A DNA stretch of 64,000 bases from Planctomicrobium piriforme. GTDB taxonomy: Bacteria; Planctomycetota; Planctomycetia; Planctomycetales; Planctomycetaceae. The position numbers and the translations under genes were made by a program. Numbering within the stretch: the stretch's first letter is position 1; the number at the start of each line of letters is the position of its first letter. Shown piece by piece: positions 35,458 through 44,785 of the stretch. Location: positions 124,001 to 188,000 of the forward strand of contig NZ_FOQD01000004.1 of assembly GCF_900113665.1 (NCBI RefSeq), written 5' to 3'. The notes beneath the pieces were generated by a model that worked only from the letters and a program-made list of their open reading frames with translations, did not search any database and was not told the origin of the DNA.

Positions 35458-37344
35458 CTATTTCTTAACGAACTTGTAAATCCCCTGCCCGTTCGAGGTC
35501 ACGATGCAGAAGTAGATTTCTCCCTGCTCGTCGTCCCCGAAGGTGATGACGGGCATCTGCTGGCTGGGAATCCGTTCGTTGGAGACGACTTTTTTGGCAG
35601 CCTCATCGTAGTGCAGCGCCCACAGACGGCCAGTGATGTAGTCGGCGTAGAGATACTTGCCCGCCAGTTCCGGCAGAGCCTTGCCGCGATAGACCGAGCC
35701 GCCGGTGATCGACTTGCCGACCTGATGATCGTATTCCCAGATCGGGTCGATGACTTTGGAGTCTTCGATCGACTTCGAGCCGAATTCGTGGAAGCCTTCG
35801 CGGCGATTCCAGCCGTAGTTGCCCCCTTTGACGATCAGGTCGATCTCTTCCCAGAGGTTCTGACCGACGTCGGCCGCCCAGAGATGGCCGGTTTTGCTGT
35901 CGAACGCCATTCGCCAGACGTTTCGCAGCCCGTAAGCCCAGATCTCCGGCTGCGTATTGGCCTGACCGACAAACGGGTTGTCTTTGGGAATCGAATAACC
36001 CTTGCCGTCGGCTTCGTGGTCGACGTCGATGCGGAGAATCTTGCCGAGCAGCGTGTTCAGGTTCTGCCCGTTGTCGTGCGGATCGTCACCGGCCCCGCCG
36101 TCACCCAGGGCAACGTACAGATAACCATCCGGGCCAAAGCAGATGGTGCCGCCGTTGTGATTCCAGTACGGCTGCTTGAGCGTGAAGAGCAGCTTTTCGC
36201 TGGCGGGGTCGAAGATCTGCGGATCGGTCTTGGAGCGTTCAAAGCGGGAGATGTGCGTCTCCAACCCGCCGTTCGGGGTGTAGTAGACGTAGATGTAGCC
36301 GTTTTCCTTAAACTTCGGATGGGCGCACAGACCCAGGAAACCTTCTTCATTCTGCTTGTCGTTGTATAAGACGCGATCGCGGATATCGAGCACCAGCTTG
36401 GCTTCGGCGGCATCCGGCTTGTTGTCGAAGGCCCAAATCCCGCCGTGCTGTTCACCAACGAAAATCCGGTTGCTGCCATCAGGCGGATAGGTCACGACGA
36501 TGGGGCGAAACGCCTGTTGGCGCCCCTGATCATCTTCCGGCTCCCAGCCTGCGAACTTCAGGTTCGGGAAGGCCAGAACCGGTTTCAGCGCGAGTTCGCC
36601 GGTCATCGGATTGGGACCCGGCTGGCCGGACTTGATTGGCCGGACCTTGATGTTGCGGAAGGCGACGACGTCGTTGTGGTCCTGCAGGCAGATGTGACCG
36701 GTGGTCGGTTTGCCGAAGTTTTTCCAGGCGGCAAATTTGCTGGCAGCGACCTTCTTGTCCCAGTCGTCGCTCCCCTTCTTGAAGGAGCCATAGGCAACGC
36801 CGTTCATCTGGATCTCGCTGTTGTCCGGCGCGATGCGGACGTAGAGCTGGTTCCATTCTCCGGCAGGCCGCGTGGCGTCGTTGATTTGACCCGTCACGCG
36901 ATTCGCCTTGGGCTGATAAAGCTGGTAGAGCCAGCCGGCCTTTTGCGGATCCTTCCCGGCGACGTTGTCCTGAATCTGAATTTCCGGCCCGGTCATGTAC
37001 GGCTTGGGTTCCGTCTCGGCGACATGGAACATCAGTCCGCTGTTGCCGGCCGGGGCAATTTTGTAATCGAGCAGCAGTTCAAAGGCGTCGTACTGGTCTT
37101 TGGTGATGATGTCGCCGGCCCCTTTGTCCTTGCGGACCAGGCAGCCCTCTTCGACAACCCAGCCGGGGCTCATGCCCTCTTTCTGATAGTTTCGCCAGCC
37201 GTCGGTGGTTTTGCCGTCGAACAGCAGTTTCCACCCGGCGAGTTCTTCGTCTTTGGTGAGCTGATTCGGCTCGGCCGCGGCGACAGGCAGGATGCAGACG
37301 CACCACAGCAGACTGGCGGGAATCCAGGTCAGAGATCGATTCAT
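35458..37344 (-). CDS. Secreted DUF1080 + glucose/sorbosone dehydrogenase fusion
   Basis: A 628-residue secreted protein with signal peptide MNRSLTWIPASLLWCVCILP. Residues about 30-215 form a DUF1080 (3-keto-disaccharide hydrolase/LamG-like) domain: WKLLFDGKTTDGWRN, GNSGLMFHV, ATRPAGEWNQLYV, CLQDHNDVVAFRNIKV. Residues about 240-625 are a PQQ-type glucose/sorbosone dehydrogenase beta-propeller: GEQHGGIWAF, FLGLCAHPKF, GTICFGPDGYLYVALGDGG, YGLRNVWRMAFD. Such fusions are typical of planctomycete sugar degradation. ATG 37344 is preferred to the longer frame, because a WXG100 gene starts on the other strand at 37514. The substrates are unproven. Confidence 0.92.
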   Translation of the reverse strand: MNRSLTWIPASLLWCVCILPVAAAEPNQLTKDEELAGWKLLFDGKTTDGWRNYQKEGMSPGWVVEEGCLVRKDKGAGDIITKDQYDAFELLLDYKIAPAGNSGLMFHVAETEPKPYMTGPEIQIQDNVAGKDPQKAGWLYQLYQPKANRVTGQINDATRPAGEWNQLYVRIAPDNSEIQMNGVAYGSFKKGSDDWDKKVAASKFAAWKNFGKPTTGHICLQDHNDVVAFRNIKVRPIKSGQPGPNPMTGELALKPVLAFPNLKFAGWEPEDDQGRQQAFRPIVVTYPPDGSNRIFVGEQHGGIWAFDNKPDAAEAKLVLDIRDRVLYNDKQNEEGFLGLCAHPKFKENGYIYVYYTPNGGLETHISRFERSKTDPQIFDPASEKLLFTLKQPYWNHNGGTICFGPDGYLYVALGDGGAGDDPHDNGQNLNTLLGKILRIDVDHEADGKGYSIPKDNPFVGQANTQPEIWAYGLRNVWRMAFDSKTGHLWAADVGQNLWEEIDLIVKGGNYGWNRREGFHEFGSKSIEDSKVIDPIWEYDHQVGKSITGGSVYRGKALPELAGKYLYADYITGRLWALHYDEAAKKVVSNERIPSQQMPVITFGDDEQGEIYFCIVTSNGQGIYKFVKK

Positions 37345-37513
37345 GGCGAACGCTTTGTTGGTTGAAATGAATTCGGCGGGACTGCGTTGAGGCCGCCGTC
37401 GCGGCTGCGTTTTTTGAACTCCTGACGATGGTACTTCCCGCCGTTCCGAACCGCAAACAATGCTTCCCGCCTGTCGACGGCTATAATATCTCGCAGCAAG
37501 AAAGGCACACGTC

Positions 37514-37786
37514 ATGGCCCAGGCAATTGCCAATCCGGAAGAACTGCGGGCGTTCGCGCTGAAGCTCAACCAGTTCAACAACACCCTGTCCGATCAGGCA
37601 GGCATGCTCGCCAATCAGCTCGAAACTCTGAGTTCGAGTTGGCGCGACCAGGAGAACGCCAAGTTCACCGAGGAGTTCAAGGAACACATGCGACTGCTGG
37701 CAGCCTTCGTGGAAGCCAACAACCGCCACATTCCGTACCTGCTGCGGAAGGCGGAGCGGATTGAAGAGTATCTGCAGCAGCGGTAA
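37514..37786 (+). CDS. WXG100-like protein
   Basis: A 90-residue helical protein of the WXG100 (ESAT-6-like) type. Two long helices flank the turn SSSWRDQENAKF (W43), where the W-x-G is replaced by WRD; the C-terminus HIPYLLRKAERIEEYLQQR is conserved among planctomycete homologues that I recall. Known WXG100 proteins are secreted as dimers by type VII secretion, but no EccC-type ATPase is in this window. The gene stands alone between two minus-strand genes. Its TTA-GC context gives no ribosome site that decides the start; ATG 37514 gives the standard length. Confidence 0.8.
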   Translation: MAQAIANPEELRAFALKLNQFNNTLSDQAGMLANQLETLSSSWRDQENAKFTEEFKEHMRLLAAFVEANNRHIPYLLRKAERIEEYLQQR

Positions 37787-37840
37787 TTGAGTGCTGACTT
37801 CTTCCCGGAGTATCGGGGCGAGAGAGCATCGTCAGCCGCT

Positions 37841-39331
37841 TCAACTGAGGTCGTGGTTGAGCTGTCGGCGGAGCGGGTCGTACATCTGCTTCGGTTCGCC
37901 CTTGGCGTCCAGCAGTCCGGCGTGCGGATAGCGATGCGGCAGGGCATCGTGGAAGTTGCTGAGAAAGACGCCGGTCACAGAGGGCTTCGCCAGCAGCACC
38001 GGGACGACATGCTCGATCCACTCCGCCTGCGCTTCCTGATCCCAGTTATTGCGCCAGACGCCGTTGTAGACGGAGTACTGGGAGCCGGCGTGGGGATCGG
38101 CAACGCTGCTCGAGGGACAAGCCACATTCACATGGATCTGCACCTGCAGCAGGCTCCAGAAGTCGATCAGTTTTGAGATCGAGAGCATGTCGCGGGCGTA
38201 GCAGCCATCGGGGCCGTAGCCGATGTTGACGTCGAGCGTGACGCCGGCGAGGCCCAGGTTCGAGCGGACGAGAGCGTCGACGAACTGAAACGGCGAAAGA
38301 CGATGCCGTCCAAGACGCTGGTATTCACCCCAGGGGCGCTCGATGCGAATGAAGAACTGGGCATCGCTGTCGGTGCGTTTGGCTGTCTCCAACGTCCGGG
38401 CAACCAGCGCCAGGCAATGGTCTTCGCCCAGCCCCAACGCGCCGCCAGTGTTGCCGTAGGCGGACACTTCCCAGAGCCGGATCATGCCCTGATACCGGGC
38501 TACGGCGGTTTCGATGTAATCGCAGACGAAACTGGGGAGATTCAGGAAGTCGTTCGACCACGGGGAGAGCCATTCCGGAAGCCCGCCGGGGCTGAGATCG
38601 ATCAACGGCCCGCCGCGGAGGACGTAGCGGTTCTCGACGCCATGTGCGACAAGCTGATCGACGGCGTCCCAGTGATATTCCCCTTCATTGGGTTCGATCA
38701 CTTTCCAGTTCACCGGTACGGATGCCGTATTGAAGGCGTGCCGGAAGATCTGCGAGCCTTTTTCTGTGAGCAGCGTTTCATCGACCACGCAGCCCAACAG
38801 GCCCGGCGACTGATGCCGGGTGCGGCGAATGTTCGTCAGCCGCTGAATTGTGTAGGCATCCATCAGGATGGCAGACGCCTGACACGATTTCTCGATCGAC
38901 TGTGACGCGAGGTCGGCGGCGAGGTCGCGACTGGTCTGAGCGGTGCTGGCCTTGGCGAGTTTCTCGAAGGCTTCCCGCTGCGTCTTGCGAAAGGCATCCG
39001 GCACCAGCATGCCGGCCTGTTCCCACATCGCAGAGCTTTCACGGATTTCGGAGAGCTTGCCGCGGGCGAGTTCGAGGGCCAGTTCGTACGGCTGATCGCG
39101 TTCGCGCAGTGAGGTGGTGGCGAGGACCGGTCGGCCCAGCCCCGGCACCGGCCAGGCGATGTTCAGCTTGCAACTGTCGGACATCGGCCGGCGAAAGGTG
39201 ATGACGTTGTCGCTGTATTCGACCTTCGTGGGGAAGATGCGACCGTCCATGCCGCTGAGATAAGCGTGCGCCGGCTCAGACGTGCCGCGCAGCTTGTCGG
39301 GCGGATGGACAAGGAACCGCATCACACCCAT
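37841..39331 (-). CDS. GH10-like protein with degenerate catalytic residues
   Basis: A 496-residue cytoplasmic-looking protein (no signal peptide). From about residue 190 it resembles glycoside hydrolase family 10: FRHAFNTASVPVNWKVIEP, YHWDAVDQLVAHGV and LSPGGLPEWLSPW match the GH10 start and loop. Where GH10 has WDVVNE (acid/base Glu) this protein reads RLWEVSAYGN, and where it has the nucleophile ITELD it reads GVTLDVNIGY, so both catalytic Glu appear lost. The N-terminal 180 residues are unrelated to GH10 as far as I see. ATG 39331 or 39322 are both possible starts. A binding or structural role is inferred. Confidence 0.6.
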   Translation of the reverse strand: MGVMRFLVHPPDKLRGTSEPAHAYLSGMDGRIFPTKVEYSDNVITFRRPMSDSCKLNIAWPVPGLGRPVLATTSLRERDQPYELALELARGKLSEIRESSAMWEQAGMLVPDAFRKTQREAFEKLAKASTAQTSRDLAADLASQSIEKSCQASAILMDAYTIQRLTNIRRTRHQSPGLLGCVVDETLLTEKGSQIFRHAFNTASVPVNWKVIEPNEGEYHWDAVDQLVAHGVENRYVLRGGPLIDLSPGGLPEWLSPWSNDFLNLPSFVCDYIETAVARYQGMIRLWEVSAYGNTGGALGLGEDHCLALVARTLETAKRTDSDAQFFIRIERPWGEYQRLGRHRLSPFQFVDALVRSNLGLAGVTLDVNIGYGPDGCYARDMLSISKLIDFWSLLQVQIHVNVACPSSSVADPHAGSQYSVYNGVWRNNWDQEAQAEWIEHVVPVLLAKPSVTGVFLSNFHDALPHRYPHAGLLDAKGEPKQMYDPLRRQLNHDLS

Positions 39332-39524
39332 GGGACAAATTCTCCGGTTCCAGCAAATTTCGATGGGTGGGGACGGGTGATGCAGTCAGATGCGTAGCGA
39401 CACAACCGGAATAACTTGACGACGATATGATGTACGAAGGCCACAATTTGCCGTCGAACGGCGGAACGCGAGTGTAACCCTGTAGAAATGCGGCATCAAG
39501 CGGTGCGAGCGCGTTGAGCGTGGA

Positions 39525-39635
39525 TCAGGAAAAGAGGATCGGGAAGAGAAGCCCGAGGGCCGGCAACAGCAATCCGGCGAAGCGATGCCCGAACAACGAG
39601 ACGGCCATCGCGGTGAGGGCGAGCGCACCACACAC
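39525..39635 (-). CDS. Possible small hydrophobic peptide or gene remnant
   Basis: The 515-bp gap between 39331 and 39846 holds one coding-like stretch on the minus strand: a frame of 36 codons from GTG 39635, hydrophobic throughout (ALALTAMAVSLFG, GLLLPALGLLFPILFS). It could be a tiny membrane peptide or the tail of a decayed gene; a stop codon lies just upstream at 39663-39665. Nothing else is visible in the gap. Confidence 0.25.
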   Translation of the reverse strand: MCGALALTAMAVSLFGHRFAGLLLPALGLLFPILFS

Positions 39636-39845
39636 CGCGATGGCCAGAATCGCGTCGATCGGCTAAGTCAGAACGAGCGCCTAACCTGAAGCCGACCAAG
39701 CAGGAGTGTTTCCATCGCATCAATTTTACGTCATGTTTTCACCAAAGGCAACAAACTCGCAAGCGTTGATGAGTCGAATTGACCAAAAAACTGAGGGAAA
39801 TCCGCCTTTCCAGGCCGCTGGCAGCGAATTTGGATCCCGTCCTAC

Positions 39846-41129
39846 TCAGCCGTTCAATGCCTGCAGGTGGCGAACAAAGTGCTCTTCCAGCACTTCACTG
39901 TAAACGCCTGGATTCTCTCGCAGAATCTGATGCACCAGCGGACCGAATTCCTCGTGGGTGAGAACGGAGCCAAAAGTGCAGTGCAGGATCTGTCGGCCCG
40001 GTTCGGTGAAGCCCTTCCCGGCGGGGACATCGCACCACTTTTCCAGATACACGCTCTCAAGCTGGTCGGGATTCTTGATCTGATCGAGCCCTGGGACGCC
40101 TGAGACGGTGGCCGAAACGTGATAGGTCGCCTTGTCGATGTCGTAGCGACCACGCGAGAACTCGACGATGCGGCGGAATTCTTCCGGTGCACACCGGGCC
40201 ACCACTCTTAGCGCTTCGAGGTAACTGGTGCCAGCGGTTTTGACGTGAAACTGCCCCTTGGTCGCCTTGGCGAGCAGGCCGTACATCGAGAGCTTGTCGG
40301 ACCCAGAGTGGAGACTCAGCTTATAGGGACCGAGTTCCCGCGCGATGGCGGCATGGTCATTCAGCGACTTCCCCAGCGCCGTGAGATCCCCCTTGTAGTC
40401 GACCCCTTTTTCGAGTTCACCAATAAATCGGGGCGCGAGGCTGACGACGCGCACGTTCCGGCGGCGGAGCTGGTCGGCGATGATGTAGTGTTCCGCCAGA
40501 CTCGTGGGCTGATCGGTTTCATCGACGCTCAGTTCAATCTCGGCAGGCTGGCGACGTTCTTTGGCCGCGGCCTGAATGAATTCGGCGAGTTCGACTGTCT
40601 GTTCAATCGCCCGTCCGTACTTCACCGCCGCACGCTGGACCGAGAGCCGGTCGAATTCGATCTTCGGTCCATTCTGGATCTGCACGGTGCGTCCGCTGTA
40701 GGTGTCGACCCAGTCGAGGACCTCCTTCACCCCTTCGAATTTCTGCAGGACGGTCGCCTCGTCGTAGTTGTCGGCCTTCTGGTCAACATGCCCGGAGGGG
40801 TCGATGGTGAAGAAGACAAAGCCCGCGTCGGCCGTGACAGTGACATCTTCGTGCGTTTTGAGATGGTCGGCGTCGGCACCCCAGGGATCGGTGAGCTTCG
40901 CGTCCTCGATCGCCACGACGGCCGCCTGCATGACCTGCGGGGCAGTCCGCCGGGTGCGTGCCATTTCGCGGATCGACTGCTGGGCAAAGATCCCCCGAAT
41001 CTCCCCCCCGGCCTTGCGAAGTGCCGCAATATGCCCGGGTGTCGCGAGTCCCAGCCGGTCGCCGAAACCGAAACTGGGGGCCAGTCCCAGGGCCACAGGC
41101 CGGCTGTTTGCTGCAGAAATCAAGGCCAT
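39846..41129 (-). CDS. Tagaturonate epimerase family protein (UxaE-like)
   Basis: A 427-residue protein of the tagaturonate/fructuronate epimerase family. Recognisable blocks are ADADHLKTHEDVTVTADAGF, LSVDETDQPTSLAEH, KLSLHSGSDKLSMYGLL and HCTFGSVLTHEEFGP, with the metal-binding Asp, His and Glu expected of the fold. ATG 41129 (MALISAANSRP) starts the conserved part; the frame continues upstream to 41219 without support. The enzyme interconverts D-tagaturonate and D-fructuronate in hexuronate use. Divergent from squalene-hopene cyclase with a 320-bp space between them. Confidence 0.85.
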   Translation of the reverse strand: MALISAANSRPVALGLAPSFGFGDRLGLATPGHIAALRKAGGEIRGIFAQQSIREMARTRRTAPQVMQAAVVAIEDAKLTDPWGADADHLKTHEDVTVTADAGFVFFTIDPSGHVDQKADNYDEATVLQKFEGVKEVLDWVDTYSGRTVQIQNGPKIEFDRLSVQRAAVKYGRAIEQTVELAEFIQAAAKERRQPAEIELSVDETDQPTSLAEHYIIADQLRRRNVRVVSLAPRFIGELEKGVDYKGDLTALGKSLNDHAAIARELGPYKLSLHSGSDKLSMYGLLAKATKGQFHVKTAGTSYLEALRVVARCAPEEFRRIVEFSRGRYDIDKATYHVSATVSGVPGLDQIKNPDQLESVYLEKWCDVPAGKGFTEPGRQILHCTFGSVLTHEEFGPLVHQILRENPGVYSEVLEEHFVRHLQALNG

Positions 41130-41449
41130 GTCGTCTTTTCCGATGGAGTTTGAAAGCGGGGCGACGCTGAGGTCGAACTGCGTGGGAGACCGATCCTGGG
41201 ATCCACCAATCAGTCTCAATTGTTGCGAGTTGGCGAAACAAATTGAACTGACTGCCCTCTCCCGTTCAGAGCCCGATCCGGTCGCCAGCGAAGTGATCTT
41301 GCCGGTGCGGGTGCGCTTGCGCTACTATCCCAACCCTGTCGCGTTCAGCAGGTTAGAGTCGATTGACCGTCCTCACAGGCCGGTTAACCGCTCGACGCCG
41401 AACGCGAAACATCGAACGGAATCGAGATCAGCACAGGAAGGAACCTGGA

Positions 41450-43582
41450 ATGAATTCAGGTCACATGCGGAACGGATCTTCTGGAGTCGCCAGCCGTCTG
41501 CCGCGCGAGTCGACGAGCCGTCTCGATTCCTCCGTGAAATCAGCCGTCTCGCAAGCCCGAAACTGGTTGCTGTCCGAGCAGAACTCCGAGGGCTACTGGC
41601 TCGGTGAGCTGCAAGGGGACACGATCCTCGAATCGGAATACATCCTGCTGCTCGCCTGGATGGGCAAGAGCAACACGCCTATCGTGCAGGAATGTGCGAA
41701 CTACATCCGTCAGCAGCAACTCCCTGAGGGTGGCTGGGCGATGTTTCCTGGCGGGCCGCTCGAAATCAGTTCGTCGGTCAAGGCCTACTGGACGTTGAAG
41801 ATTGCTGGCGATGATCCGCAGGCCGAGCACATGCAACGGGCCTGTGCGGCGATTCGCGCAGCCGGCGGCGCGGAGCGCGTTAACAGCTTCACCCGCTACT
41901 ACATGGCGCTGCTGGGAATCATTTCGTACCGGCAATGTCCTGCGGTGCCGCCGGAGCTCATGCTGCTGCCGAAGTGGATGCCGTTCAACATCTACGAGAT
42001 GTCGTCGTGGTCGCGGACGATCATTGTGCCGTTGAGTCTGCTGTGGGCGTTTCAGCCGAAGACGACATTGCCCCGTTCCCAGAAGATTGACGAACTCTTC
42101 CTGAACTCGCCTGAGAAACTCCCGGTGGTGATGCCGCCGTCGGGTCAGCTCGACAAGCTCAAGCAGCAGACCTGGGTGCCCTGGGATCGCATTTTCCGCG
42201 GCATCGATGTCACCTGGAAATTCTTCGAAGCGCTGCGGATGAAACCCTTCCGCGAACGCGCTGTGCGGCTGGCGACAAAGTGGATCGTCAAGCGTTTCGA
42301 GAAGAGCGACGGACTCGGAGCCATCTTCCCGCCGATCATCTGGAGCGTCATCGCCCTGCGATGCCTGGGACATGACGAATCGTCGCCGATGGTGCAGGCA
42401 GCGCTCAAGGAACTGGAGAAGCTGACCATTCGCGAAGGCAACACCGCGCGACTGGAGCCGTGCCGCTCGCCGGTGTGGGATACAGCGATTGCCGTGAATG
42501 CACTCCGCGATGCCGGCGTGCCTGCACATCATCCGCAACTGGTCCGCGCGGTGAACTGGCTGCTCTCGAAAGAAGTCCGGTCGCCTGGCGACTGGACGGT
42601 GAATCATCCGGACGTCGAGCCAGGGGGCTGGTACTTCGAATTCAACAACGAGTTCTACCCCGACGTCGATGACACGATCATGGTGAGCATGGCCCTCGCA
42701 CGGTGCCTGCCGGGCGACCAGCACTCAAACTGGTCGGCATCACTGCTGAGCAAGCAGGGCGTGCAACAGCGGTCTGACTTCGATCTGGCGATTGTGATTG
42801 CCGGCCAGACCGACGCCCCGGAACGCGCAGTCTCGGATGTCGAACGGATGCAGCCGATGATCGCCGCCCTGCGACGTGCGGTGAAATGGACCGTCGCCAT
42901 GCAGAGCCGCAACGGCGGCTGGGGCGCGTTCGACGCCGACAACGACCGCGAAATTCTGACGCGAGTTCCCTTTGCTGACCACAATGCCATGATCGATCCC
43001 CCGACCGCGGACATCACCGCGCGGGTACTCGAAATGTTTGGACGCCTGGGACTCACCAGTCGCGAACCGATCTTCGAAAAGGCCCTGAAATTCGTCTGGG
43101 ACGAACAGGAACCGGACCACTGCTGGTTCGGCCGCTGGGGCGTGAACTACATCTACGGCACCTGGCAGGTGCTGGTGGGACTGACCGAGTTCGGCGTCCC
43201 GCGCGACGATTCCCGCTTGCAGGCGGCTGCCCGGTGGCTGAAGGAAAAGCAGCAGTCAGACGGCGGCTGGGGCGAGACCGCACAGTCATACGACGAACCG
43301 GCGCTCCGCGGCACCGGAGTGACCACTCCCTCGCAAACCGCCTGGGCAGTGCTGGGCCTAATTGCCGCTGGTGAAGGCCGCTCAATCGCCGCCCGACGCG
43401 GCATCGAATTCCTGCTCTCCCGGCAGACCGAACAGGGCACCTGGGATGAAACTGAATTCACGGGAACAGGATTTCCCCGGGTCTTCTACCTGCGATACCA
43501 TTTGTATCGACACTACTTCCCGCTGATGGCGCTGGGGCGATATGCGGCTCAGTTTGAGAGCGAAGACAGCGAAGCGTATTAA
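41450..43582 (+). CDS. shc: Squalene-hopene cyclase
   Basis: A 710-residue terpene cyclase. The acid motif DVDD of the DxDD type stands at about residues 404-407 in FYPDVDDT. Several QW repeats are clear (QNSEGYWLGEL, LPEGGWAMFPGG, SRNGGWGAFDAD, QQSDGGWGETAQ, TEQGTWDETEFTG). It cyclises squalene to hopene at the membrane. Start ATG 41450 has GGAAGGAA just upstream; the in-frame leader from 41363 lacks support. No hpn genes are next to it, so hopanoid synthesis is spread over the genome. Confidence 0.97.
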   Translation: MNSGHMRNGSSGVASRLPRESTSRLDSSVKSAVSQARNWLLSEQNSEGYWLGELQGDTILESEYILLLAWMGKSNTPIVQECANYIRQQQLPEGGWAMFPGGPLEISSSVKAYWTLKIAGDDPQAEHMQRACAAIRAAGGAERVNSFTRYYMALLGIISYRQCPAVPPELMLLPKWMPFNIYEMSSWSRTIIVPLSLLWAFQPKTTLPRSQKIDELFLNSPEKLPVVMPPSGQLDKLKQQTWVPWDRIFRGIDVTWKFFEALRMKPFRERAVRLATKWIVKRFEKSDGLGAIFPPIIWSVIALRCLGHDESSPMVQAALKELEKLTIREGNTARLEPCRSPVWDTAIAVNALRDAGVPAHHPQLVRAVNWLLSKEVRSPGDWTVNHPDVEPGGWYFEFNNEFYPDVDDTIMVSMALARCLPGDQHSNWSASLLSKQGVQQRSDFDLAIVIAGQTDAPERAVSDVERMQPMIAALRRAVKWTVAMQSRNGGWGAFDADNDREILTRVPFADHNAMIDPPTADITARVLEMFGRLGLTSREPIFEKALKFVWDEQEPDHCWFGRWGVNYIYGTWQVLVGLTEFGVPRDDSRLQAAARWLKEKQQSDGGWGETAQSYDEPALRGTGVTTPSQTAWAVLGLIAAGEGRSIAARRGIEFLLSRQTEQGTWDETEFTGTGFPRVFYLRYHLYRHYFPLMALGRYAAQFESEDSEAY

Positions 43583-43604
43583 ATTCGAAGCACGAAATTC
43601 GAAA
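43581..43604 (+). repeat. 24-bp shared intergenic motif, plus orientation
   Basis: Identical to the minus-strand copy at 25476-25499. It overlaps the last bases of the shc stop codon. Confidence 0.7.
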
Positions 43605-43721
43605 TCCGAAACACAGTTCAAAGTCAGATGCCGGTTCAAGTTTCGGGGTCTTGGAATTTGGAGTTTGTTTGAGTTTTGGTGCTTGTGATTTGAGATTTCC
43701 CCTTAACCGATCGAACTGCAA

Positions 43722-44762
43722 GTGAGCGGCTCCGTTCGCCAATCCGATCAGCGCTCGTTCCTGGTGCTGCCGGAGAATCAACTGGCCGTTGCGGCGGTGA
43801 AGAAACTGGCCCCGGTCGTCAAACGGCGGAGCATTCGGCTCGTGACCCTTGTTGGTCCGGCCGGCGTCGGAAAGTCGCACCTCGCCCGAGACCTGGTCCG
43901 CAGTTGGGAGTCGGATCGCACTGAGGGAAAAGTGCTGGTCACCACGGCATCGCAGTTCGCCGCACAACTGGCCGACGCCTCGTCAGCGCAAGCGATCTCG
44001 CAGTTTCAGACCCGATTCCGCAACGAAGTCAAACTGCTGGTCTGCGAAGACGTGCACGTCCTCGGTCCGCGAAAAGAATCGCAGCAGCAGTTGCTGGCCG
44101 CCATTGATGACGTGACCGCGCAAGGAGGCGTCGTGCTGCTCACGAGCATCCAGATGCCTGGCTCGATTAAAGGACTCAGCCGGCGTCTGGTGAACCGAAT
44201 GCATGGCGGCCTGTGCGTGAACATCGAACTCCCGTCAGCCGCCAGCCGGCGCAAGCTGATCGAACATGCTCTCGCTGCCGATGGCGCCCGACTTCCTCCG
44301 CGCGAGATCGAACAGATCGCCGCCGAGTCCCCCGTTTCGCCCCGAGAACTCTTCGGGCTGCTTTCGCAATTGCGATCGGAAACCCAACTGCTGACCGCCG
44401 GCGACCGCCGCCGCGGCAGCGTGGTGAAAGCATTGATCGAAGAACGCAGCCCCGCGTTCGACGTCGGCCTCCCGGAACTCTGCCGCGTGACCGCCGCCCG
44501 ATTCGCGGTGAAGCCGTCCGAACTGAAAGGCCCGCGGCGGTCGCAAACGATCACCCTCGCCCGACAGACGGCGATGTCACTCGCGCGAGAACTCCTGAAA
44601 CTGAACTACGTCGAGATCGGCGAATACTTCAACCGCGGCAACCACAGCACCGTGATCCACGCCTGCCAGAAAATCGCCGAGCAGCGAAAGACGGATTCCG
44701 ACCTGGAACTGGCGATTCAGTCGATCCACGAAGAACTGAAATCGGCGGGGTTGAGGAAGTAG
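43722..44762 (+). CDS. Short DnaA-like replication initiator paralogue
   Basis: A 346-residue DnaA homologue that begins directly at the AAA+ domain (domain III): LVGPAGVGKSHLA is Walker A at residues 45-52, and LLVCEDVHVLG is Walker B with one of the usual two Asp residues replaced by E. The C-terminal domain IV has FNRGNHSTVIHACQKI, the DnaA-box binding helix-turn-helix. Domains I and II (oligomerisation and helicase loading) are absent, where a full DnaA has about 450 residues. GTG 43722 is the start; no Shine-Dalgarno is clear. It may be a regulatory paralogue, not the main initiator. Confidence 0.85.
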   Translation: MSGSVRQSDQRSFLVLPENQLAVAAVKKLAPVVKRRSIRLVTLVGPAGVGKSHLARDLVRSWESDRTEGKVLVTTASQFAAQLADASSAQAISQFQTRFRNEVKLLVCEDVHVLGPRKESQQQLLAAIDDVTAQGGVVLLTSIQMPGSIKGLSRRLVNRMHGGLCVNIELPSAASRRKLIEHALAADGARLPPREIEQIAAESPVSPRELFGLLSQLRSETQLLTAGDRRRGSVVKALIEERSPAFDVGLPELCRVTAARFAVKPSELKGPRRSQTITLARQTAMSLARELLKLNYVEIGEYFNRGNHSTVIHACQKIAEQRKTDSDLELAIQSIHEELKSAGLRK

Positions 44763-44785
44763 CCCGTTTCGAAACTGGTGTAGAT

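Noticed and set aside
44213..44785. In-frame extension of the duplicated secreted protein into the DnaA-like gene
   Set aside because: It overlaps the DnaA-like coding region; the signal peptide begins at ATG 44786.
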